A stretch of DNA of 64,000 nucleotides. Source: Georgenia ruanii (GTDB taxonomy: Bacteria > Actinomycetota > Actinomycetes > Actinomycetales > Actinomycetaceae). Numbering within the stretch: the first letter of the stretch is position 1; the number at the start of each line of letters is the position of its first letter. Below the pieces are notes generated by a model that saw nothing but the letters and a program-made list of their open reading frames with translations, was not told the DNA's origin and searched no databases. Of the stretch, positions 57,743 through 64,000 are shown piece after piece. The DNA lies in NCBI RefSeq assembly GCF_009193175.1, contig NZ_VUKE01000015.1:1-64000 (forward strand). Reading direction: 5' to 3'. Made by a program: the position numbers and the translations under genes.

Positions 57743-60085
57743 GTGGATCTGGGGACCTGGGGCCTGGTCTATTCGGCGACCGTGGTGCTGATCGTCGGGA
57801 CGGTCTGGCTGGTGCAGCGCGGCCGCCCCGGCTTCGGGCGCCGCACCGGCATCGTCGTCCCGCTGGTGGCCGCCGGGGTGTACCTGACCTGGCGCGTGCT
57901 CTTCACCATCCCCCGGGACACGGCGTGGGACACCGCGTTGGGCATCCTGCTCGTCGCCGTCGAGCTCATCGGTTTCGCGCAGGCCGTGGCCTTCGCCGCG
58001 GTGACGTGGGAACCGGCGGCCGCCGCCCCGGTGCCGCTCTCGGCCCTGGACCGCCTGCCGTCGGTCGACATCTTCATCGCCACCTACGACGAGCCGGTCG
58101 GGACGCTGCGCACCACCGTGGCCGCCGCCGCCGGCGTGCGGTACCCGGGCCGGGTCACCGTGTACCTGTGCGACGACGGTGGCCGTGCTGAGGTCCGCGA
58201 CCTGGCGGAGACCTTCGGGGCTCGCTATCTCGCCCGCACCGACCATGCGCACGCGAAGGCGGGCAACCTCAACCACGCGCTGGCGCACAGCGACGGCGAG
58301 ATCGTCGTCACCCTCGACGCGGACATGGCTCCGCGGGCGGAGTTCCTCGAGCGCACCGTCGGGCAGTTCCGCGACCGGCAGCTCGGTTTCGTGCAGGCGC
58401 CGCAGGCGTTCTACAACGAGGACCCGTTTCAGTTCAACCTGTTCTCCGGCAAGGCCCTGCCCAACGAGCAGGACTTCTTCATGCGCACCCTCCAGGCCGG
58501 CAAGGCCCGCTTCAACGCGGTCATGTACGTGGGCAGCAACGCCCTCTTCCGCCGCACGGCGCTGGAGGACATCGGCGGCTTCGCGACCGGCGTCCTCACC
58601 GAGGACATGGCGACCGGGATGGTGCTCCAGGCCGCCAAGTACCGGGCGGCCTTCGTGCCCGACGTGATCGCGGCGGGACTGGCGCCGGAGAGCTTCCCGG
58701 ACCTGCTCAAGCAGCGCGACCGCTGGAGCCGGGGGAACATCCAGTCCGCCCGCCGGTGGAACCCGCTGACCCTGCGCGGCCTGACGCCCATGCAGCGATG
58801 GCTCTACGCCGACGGCGTCGTGTACTGGTTCTTCGGGCTGTTCAAGCTCGTCTACCTCCTCACCCCGCTCGCCTACCTCGTCCTTGGCGTCAGCGCGGTG
58901 CATGCGAGCCTGACGACGCTCGCCGTGTTCTGGCTCCCGTACTTCGTCTCCTCCATGCTCAGCTTCTCCATGGTCTCGGACGGCCGGCGCAGCTTCGTCT
59001 GGAGCCACGTGTACGAGATCGCCATGGCGCCCGCGATCGCGGTGGCCACCCTCAGCGAGCTCGTAGGCCTGCGCGTCCGCACCTTCGCCGTCACCCCCAA
59101 GGGCGCGGTGCGCCGGCAGCGCACCTTCGACTGGCGGGTGGTGTGGCCCCACCTGGCACTCATCGCGCTCTCGCTCTACGGGCTGGTGCACGTGACCGTT
59201 TTCGCCCCCGAGCGCTACGGGACGACCGCACTGGTGATCAGCGTGTTCTGGACGCTGTACAACCTCGCCGGACTCGTCATGGCCGTCCTGCTGTGCGTCG
59301 AGCGCCCCAGGCTGCGCGGTGCGGAGCGCACCCGCGTCGACCATCCGATGACCGCCCTTTTCCCCGATCTGCCCGCGGTGCCGGGCCGGCTGGTCGACCT
59401 CAGCGTCACTGGCGCGCGGTTCGTGCTGCCCTGGTCCGGCTCCTTCGGCCCCGAGCGCTTTCTCGACGCTCCCCGCCGGCCGGAGACGGTCGACATCCCG
59501 GGGATCGGCACGATCCGGGGGCAGAGCCGCTGGGTGGCGGACGTGGCCGGCGCGATGATGGTCGGGTTCGAGTTCTCCGGCCTGGACCCCGCTCGCACCG
59601 TCGCGCTCGTCCGGACCATCACCGCATCGCCGGGCTGGGTCCGGGACGACCACGAGGACCGTGCCGGGATGGGGGGCGCGGCCGCCCGCGCGCTGTCCGG
59701 GACGCTGCGCGGCGCAACCGAATCGAGGCGGGCGGAGGTGCGGGTGGACACCCGGGCCACCGCACGGCTGCACCCGCTCGTGGCACGACCATCGGCCCCG
59801 TCCGCCGCGCACGACCGGTCCGGCAGGCATGCCGATCTCAGCGCCATGCCGACCTTCGTGCGCGAGCAACGCGCCTACGTCGGCATCGTCGAGGAGGTCA
59901 GCTTCGGCGGCTGCCGCGTGCTGACGGACCAGCGGCTCGAACCCGGGGCGCTGTTCAGCGTGAGCATCGAGGGCCACCTCCACACGGCCGAGGTGGCTCA
60001 GGTGCGCTGGGCGCGCCGCCGGTTGAAAGGGTACGTCGCCGGTTTGCAGTTCGGCCGATCGGAGGCACGGGTGGAGGCACGATGA
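57743..60085 (+). CDS. Cellulose synthase-like glycosyltransferase with PilZ-like regions
   Basis: 780 aa from GTG 57743 with GGGGAGAG upstream. Two helices, then a GT2 domain with DDG near residue 142, TLDADMAP near 190, TED near 285 and QRDRWSRGN near 323, the D,D,D,QxxRW set of processive synthases. Several helices follow. The C-terminus holds two PilZ-like regions: RGAER..VDLSVTGARFVL (about 530-630) and RRAEVR..EEVSFGGCRVL (about 670-770), which would bind c-di-GMP. It resembles BcsA but the polymer is not known; no BcsB or BcsZ gene is adjacent. Confidence 0.9.
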   Translation: MDLGTWGLVYSATVVLIVGTVWLVQRGRPGFGRRTGIVVPLVAAGVYLTWRVLFTIPRDTAWDTALGILLVAVELIGFAQAVAFAAVTWEPAAAAPVPLSALDRLPSVDIFIATYDEPVGTLRTTVAAAAGVRYPGRVTVYLCDDGGRAEVRDLAETFGARYLARTDHAHAKAGNLNHALAHSDGEIVVTLDADMAPRAEFLERTVGQFRDRQLGFVQAPQAFYNEDPFQFNLFSGKALPNEQDFFMRTLQAGKARFNAVMYVGSNALFRRTALEDIGGFATGVLTEDMATGMVLQAAKYRAAFVPDVIAAGLAPESFPDLLKQRDRWSRGNIQSARRWNPLTLRGLTPMQRWLYADGVVYWFFGLFKLVYLLTPLAYLVLGVSAVHASLTTLAVFWLPYFVSSMLSFSMVSDGRRSFVWSHVYEIAMAPAIAVATLSELVGLRVRTFAVTPKGAVRRQRTFDWRVVWPHLALIALSLYGLVHVTVFAPERYGTTALVISVFWTLYNLAGLVMAVLLCVERPRLRGAERTRVDHPMTALFPDLPAVPGRLVDLSVTGARFVLPWSGSFGPERFLDAPRRPETVDIPGIGTIRGQSRWVADVAGAMMVGFEFSGLDPARTVALVRTITASPGWVRDDHEDRAGMGGAAARALSGTLRGATESRRAEVRVDTRATARLHPLVARPSAPSAAHDRSGRHADLSAMPTFVREQRAYVGIVEEVSFGGCRVLTDQRLEPGALFSVSIEGHLHTAEVAQVRWARRRLKGYVAGLQFGRSEARVEAR

Positions 60086-62505
60086 GCATTGACACCGAGC
60101 ACTTCTTCGCGGAACTGATCCGCTCGACCGACGCCGCCATCGTCGGATGGGGCGAGGACCGCTCGGTCCAGCTGTGGAGCCCGGCCCTCGAGCGGCTCCT
60201 CGGGTACCGCGAGGACGAGGCGCTGGGCCGGGACGGGAAGACGTTCCTGGTCGATCCCGACCCGTTGGGTGCCATCGCGGCGCGAGCGGACGTCCAGACG
60301 CGCCTGCGCCACCGGGACGGCTCGATCATCGACGTCCTGCTTCGCGCCTACCCCGTCGCCCACCCGATCACCACGGGGCCCGCCCGACCGGTCGCGGTGT
60401 GGGCGGTCCTGCACGACATCACCGAGCAGAAGCGGCGTGAACGCCTCGCCGAGTCCACGGCGCGGCGGCTGGCCCAGGCTCAGGAGATGGCGCACGTCGG
60501 CAGCTTCGAGATCGACCTCGTCACCCAGGAGCGGTGGTGGTCGGCCGAGTTCTGGCGGATCCTCGGTCTGCGCGCTTCCTCCACACGGCCGGCGCGCGAA
60601 CTCCACCTCGCGGTGGTCCACCCCGACGACCTGGCGGCCGTCGGCGCCCAGTGGGAGCGGCTCGACCGCGGCGAGCCCGGCGGGGAGATCGAGTACCGCA
60701 TCGTGCGGCCCTCCGGCGAGGTGCGGTGGGTCCGCACCCGGGCAACCGTGGCGATCTCCGAGCTCAGCGGCCACCCGGTGATCACGGGGACCACGATGGA
60801 CGTCTCCGACGTGCGCGACGCCTACCGGCAGACGTTCCAGGCCGAGCGCTCCTTTCAGGCGGCCTTCCAGCGAGCCCCCATCGGCATGGCGGTGGTCGAC
60901 CTCGACATGCGCCTGCAGCAGGTCAACCCCGCCCTGTGCGCCATCACCGGCCTTGATGCGGACGAGCTCGTCGGCGCGCCGACCTCGGCACTGATGCGCC
61001 CGAACGACCCGGCAGCGACGACCTTCGAGGAAGAGCTGCCCCACGACCCGGTCAAGGACGTCTCGGTGGAACGCGAAGTGACCCGGCGCGACGGATCGTC
61101 CGTCTGGGTAGCCGCGTTCATGTCATTGATGCGTGATGAGCACGGCGAACCCGCACAGTACTTCCTGTGGGTCGAGGACATCTCCGAGCGCAAGCGCCAG
61201 GAGCGATCCCTGGTGCACCAGGCCTTCCACGACCCCCTCACCGGGCTGCCGAACCGGAAGCTGCTCACCCGGCGGCTCGAGCGGTCGCTGGAGCGGGCCC
61301 GCCGCACCGGGCAGCAGGCGGCGGTACTGTTCATCGACGTCGACGAGTTCAAGATGATCAACGACTCCCTCGGCCACGGCGCAGGCGACCGGTTGCTCGT
61401 CGAGCTCACGCAGCGCCTGGCGTCGGTGCTCAGCAGCTCCGACATGCTCGCGCGGTTCGGCGGGGACGAGTTCGTGGCCGTCTGCGACCACGCGGACGCC
61501 GAGGACGCCGACCGGCTGGCCGCCCGCATCGCCCAGGTCACCGCGAGCCCGTTCGTCCTCGGCACGCAGGACGTCTTCGTCACGGTCAGCGTGGGCATCA
61601 CCATGGCCACCGGACACGAGACCATCTCGGCCGTGCTGCGCAGCTCGGACTCCGCGATGTACCAGGCCAAGGCCACCGGCCACGGGCAGTCGCGGATGTA
61701 CACCGAGGACATCCACGAGCGGGCCACGGCCAAGCTCACCATCGCGTCGCGGCTGGGGCGAGCGCTGGAGCGCGAGGAGCTCTCCGTGGTCTACCAGCCC
61801 GTCGTGCGGCTCAGCGACGACCGCCCGGTCGCCCTCGAGGCGCTGCTGCGCTGGCACGACCCGGAGCGTGGTCCCGTCTCACCGCTGGAGTTCGTCCCGG
61901 TGGCGGAGGAGACCGGCCTCATCGTCCCCATCGGGGAGTGGGTGCTCCGCCAGGCGTTGACGCAGATCACCACCTGGCGCACCACCCTGCCCGGGTGCCA
62001 AGGGCTCGGCATCAGCGTCAACGTCTCCGGTGCTCAGCTGCGTGACCGCGGGTTCGCCCAGGTGGTGGCGGACGCCGCGGAGAAGGCGGACCTCGACCCG
62101 GCGGCCATCCATCTCGAGCTCACCGAGTCGATCATCATGGAGGACATCGAGGACGCCGCGGGACAGCTGGAGCGGTTGCGTGCCGTGGGCGCGCAGCTTG
62201 CCATCGACGACTTCGGCACCGGCTACTCTGCCCTCGCCTACCTCAGCAAGCTCCCGGCGACGACGCTGAAGATCGACCGCTCGTTCATCGAGCCGCTCGC
62301 CCGGGACGCCAGCGCGGTCACGATCCTGCGCGCCATCATCGACATGGCTCGCGCCGCCGGGCTGACCACGGTCGCCGAGGGAATCGAGACGCCGAGCCAG
62401 AAGGCCCAGGTGCAGGCGCTCGGCGGGGAGCTGGGGCAGGGGTTCCTGTGGTCGCGGCCCCTGGCCGCCGAGGACGTGCCGGGCTGGCTGGCGCAGCACC
62501 GGTAG
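60082..62505 (+). CDS. PAS-GGDEF-EAL c-di-GMP turnover protein
   Basis: 807 aa from ATG 60082 (ATGA overlap with the glycosyltransferase). About three PAS domains (residues 10-115, 130-260, 265-395) precede a GGDEF domain with intact LARFGGDEFVAV and an EAL domain with intact EALLRWHDPE, ESIIMEDIE and DDFGTGYSALAYL. Both catalytic sets look active, so it may make and degrade c-di-GMP. Its coupling with a PilZ-containing synthase suggests local control of polymer synthesis. No membrane helix is visible. Confidence 0.92.
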   Translation: MSIDTEHFFAELIRSTDAAIVGWGEDRSVQLWSPALERLLGYREDEALGRDGKTFLVDPDPLGAIAARADVQTRLRHRDGSIIDVLLRAYPVAHPITTGPARPVAVWAVLHDITEQKRRERLAESTARRLAQAQEMAHVGSFEIDLVTQERWWSAEFWRILGLRASSTRPARELHLAVVHPDDLAAVGAQWERLDRGEPGGEIEYRIVRPSGEVRWVRTRATVAISELSGHPVITGTTMDVSDVRDAYRQTFQAERSFQAAFQRAPIGMAVVDLDMRLQQVNPALCAITGLDADELVGAPTSALMRPNDPAATTFEEELPHDPVKDVSVEREVTRRDGSSVWVAAFMSLMRDEHGEPAQYFLWVEDISERKRQERSLVHQAFHDPLTGLPNRKLLTRRLERSLERARRTGQQAAVLFIDVDEFKMINDSLGHGAGDRLLVELTQRLASVLSSSDMLARFGGDEFVAVCDHADAEDADRLAARIAQVTASPFVLGTQDVFVTVSVGITMATGHETISAVLRSSDSAMYQAKATGHGQSRMYTEDIHERATAKLTIASRLGRALEREELSVVYQPVVRLSDDRPVALEALLRWHDPERGPVSPLEFVPVAEETGLIVPIGEWVLRQALTQITTWRTTLPGCQGLGISVNVSGAQLRDRGFAQVVADAAEKADLDPAAIHLELTESIIMEDIEDAAGQLERLRAVGAQLAIDDFGTGYSALAYLSKLPATTLKIDRSFIEPLARDASAVTILRAIIDMARAAGLTTVAEGIETPSQKAQVQALGGELGQGFLWSRPLAAEDVPGWLAQHR

Positions 62506-62743
62506 GCCCGCCGACGAACCGGCCCGCGCACCCGCCGCCACATCAGATCGAGGTCTTGGCTGTCCTCACGGCCAGAACCTGGACCTGGTCAGGCCCTGAC
62601 GCGCCCACGAGCCGGCAACCGGGCCGCCGCCCGGGAGCAGCGGCTTTGCCTCCGCCCGCATGTGATGTCACCCCGAACGGCTGACGACGGGCGGGCACGA
62701 GCAGAACTTGACTGTCTTCCTCCGGCGGATGGGCGGTGCGCGA

Positions 62744-64000
62744 TGGCCAGGAGCGGAGTCCGCGGCGGTCCCGTCCGCGGGCGATCGTCCGTTCGGTCGT
62801 CGTCGCGGTGTGCGGGGTGGCGATGTCGGCCGTCGGCGCAGCGAGCACGGCGTAGACGGGGGCCTCGCCTGGTCGGCCGGCGCCCGAGGACGGCGGCATC
62901 GCGTGGACGAGCTGCCAGCCGGCATTCGCCGACGACGACCAGTTGCAGTGCGGCACGCTCTCGGTGCCGCTGGACTGGGACCGCCCGAACGGCGAGCACG
63001 TCGACCTGGCCGTCATCCGCCATCTCGCCAGTCGCCCGCGGGAGCGCATCGGATCCGCATTCCTCAACCCGGGCGGACCGGGACAGAGCGGCGTCGAGGT
63101 GGTCGGGGAAGGAGGGGCGGACTTCGACAAGTGGGGCGGGGGCCGCTTCGACGTGGTGGGCTGGGATCCGAGGGGCACCGGCGCAAGCTCGCCGGTGAGC
63201 TGCTTCCGCAGCGACTCCGAACGGGACCAGTTCTGGGCGGGCGTGTCCATCCCCCTCGACCACGGCCGAGTCGCAGGCCTACCAGCGCAAGACCGTCGAG
63301 CTCGCGCGCCGGTGCGGTGAGGTGGGCGGGGATCTGCTCAACCACATCTCCACCGCGGACGCCGCCCGCGACCTCGACGCGCTGCGCCAGGCCGTCGGGG
63401 ACCGCCGGCTGACCTACATCGGCCTCTCCCTACGGGACGATGATCGGCCAGACCTACACCAACCTGTTCCCGGACCGGGTGCGGGCGATGATGCTCGACG
63501 GCCTCGTCGAGCCGGTCATGTATTCCGCCGGCGCCGAGACGAGGACCGTCAACGACGTCGCGTTCACCGACGACGTCTTCGGCCAGTTCGTCGCGCTCTG
63601 CCAGAGCGCCGGCCCGCACCGCTGTGCGCTCGCCGGCCACGGCGAGACCGTCGAGAAGCGCGTGGCGCGGGTCTTCGCCACGGCGCGCCGGGCGCCGATC
63701 CCCGCACCGCACGCCGACCCACCCGGCGAGCTCAGCTACGGCGGCCTGCTCGCCACCACCTTCACGCCGCTGCGGCTGCCGGACGCATGGCCGCAGTTCG
63801 CAAAGGACCTGAACGCGGCCGCCGACGGTGACGCCTCGGCCCTGGAGACCGCGGCGCGGCAGCAACGGACACCCCAGGCCTACGCCGAGGCCACGAAGTC
63901 GGCGGCGATCTCGTGCCTCGACGGCCCCGCCCACCGGCCCTCCACCGCCTGGCCGCGGGTGATCGACGACCTCACCGACTCCAGCAGGCTCTGGGGACCG
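62744..64000 (+). pseudogene. Disrupted alpha/beta hydrolase (tripeptidyl aminopeptidase-like)
   Basis: The gene reads in three frames and runs off the right edge. A signal-like segment VVAVCGVAMSAVGAAS is followed by an in-frame TAG near 62847, then LQCGTLSVPLDWDRPNGEHV and LNPGGPGQSGVE, GWDPRGTGASSPVSC. The frame shifts at a C-run near 63250 (TVELARRCGEVGGDL) and again near 63430, exactly in the nucleophile motif GLS-YG. The next part reads TNLFPDRVRAMMLDGLVEP. These features mark a secreted SCO7095-type hydrolase. Both shifts fit one extra C, so sequencing error or true decay is possible. Confidence 0.75.

Noticed and set aside
55409-59983. A 1,524-codon open frame on the minus strand
   Set aside because: It is antisense to nitrilase and glycosyltransferase genes and out of frame with dinB; low-complexity His/Asp/Arg/Gly composition marks it as a high-GC artefact.
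62506-62743. Similar-looking GAGGACAG..CAAG segments in the gap after the GGDEF-EAL gene
   Set aside because: The similarity is too short and imperfect to call a repeat or mobile element.

Overview
The window is very GC-rich (codon third positions almost all G or C), uses many GTG starts, and packs genes with 1-4 nt ATGA/GTGA overlaps. It carries coenzyme F420 biosynthesis genes (cofC, cofD), an Asp23/Gls24-AmaP cluster, a cbs-metB reverse transsulfuration pair, CopC/YcnI copper proteins and a DinB2-type polymerase. This points to a high-GC Actinomycetota chromosome, plausibly Micrococcales; genus cannot be fixed from the sequence alone. No rRNA, tRNA, CRISPR array, prophage or replication origin was found. 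One insertion sequence (IS1380 type) enters at the left edge.

Layout. 1-2.8 kb: IS1380 transposase end, a truncated LysE-type exporter, and a membrane/leucine-rich-repeat protein split by a frameshift. 2.8-16.3 kb: housekeeping and accessory genes, including an AraC regulator divergent from a DinB-fold enzyme, an RHH regulator plus DUF4097 pair under a repeated TGACRTCACA operator, a formate/nitrite-type channel, a VOC protein, an SppA-like protease, a TetR regulator, a nitroreductase, cofD-cofC, a sodium:solute symporter with a small membrane partner, a PfkB kinase, and a DoxX protein with a Met/His-rich N-terminus. 16.3-25.3 kb: an eight-gene minus-strand operon for uptake and oxidative desulfurisation of an organosulfur compound (two flavin reductases, peptide-type ABC importer, DszC-like and SnaA/NtaA-like monooxygenases). 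25.9-29.8 kb: an ECF sigma factor with an associated small protein, divergent from six Asp23/AmaP envelope-stress genes. 29.8-32.4 kb: cbs-metB behind a leader peptide with three consecutive Cys codons, a likely cysteine attenuator. 32.5-40.9 kb: a STAS protein, a TetR regulator, a Zur-type divergent promoter between a zinc-binding lipoprotein and a YibE/F protein, an amino-acid permease remnant, a GNAT enzyme, a copper module (unknown membrane protein, CopC, YcnI) and a pirin. 40.9-47.9 kb: an ECF sigma factor with a CU044_5270-type membrane protein, an MFS transporter, a NarL-type two-component system and a membrane protein. 48.1-52.3 kb: a GNAT enzyme, a DUF429-RelA/SpoT fusion and an ABC exporter. 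52.4-57.5 kb: an XRE-cupin regulator divergent from agmatinase, NCS1 permease and nitrilase genes, then a DinB2-like polymerase. 57.7-62.5 kb: a cellulose-synthase-like glycosyltransferase with two PilZ-like regions, translationally coupled to a PAS-GGDEF-EAL protein. 62.7-64 kb: a disrupted alpha/beta hydrolase.

The most unusual items are the fusion of an RNase H-fold nuclease-like domain to an alarmone-synthetase domain lacking the usual catalytic Glu; the CCC leader peptide before cbs; the polymerase with Ile at the steric-gate position; the organosulfur operon; and the Zur-type operator shared with a YibE/F gene. Two loci (LRR protein and terminal hydrolase) look disrupted by single-base indels, mostly in homopolymer runs, so assembly error should be kept in mind.
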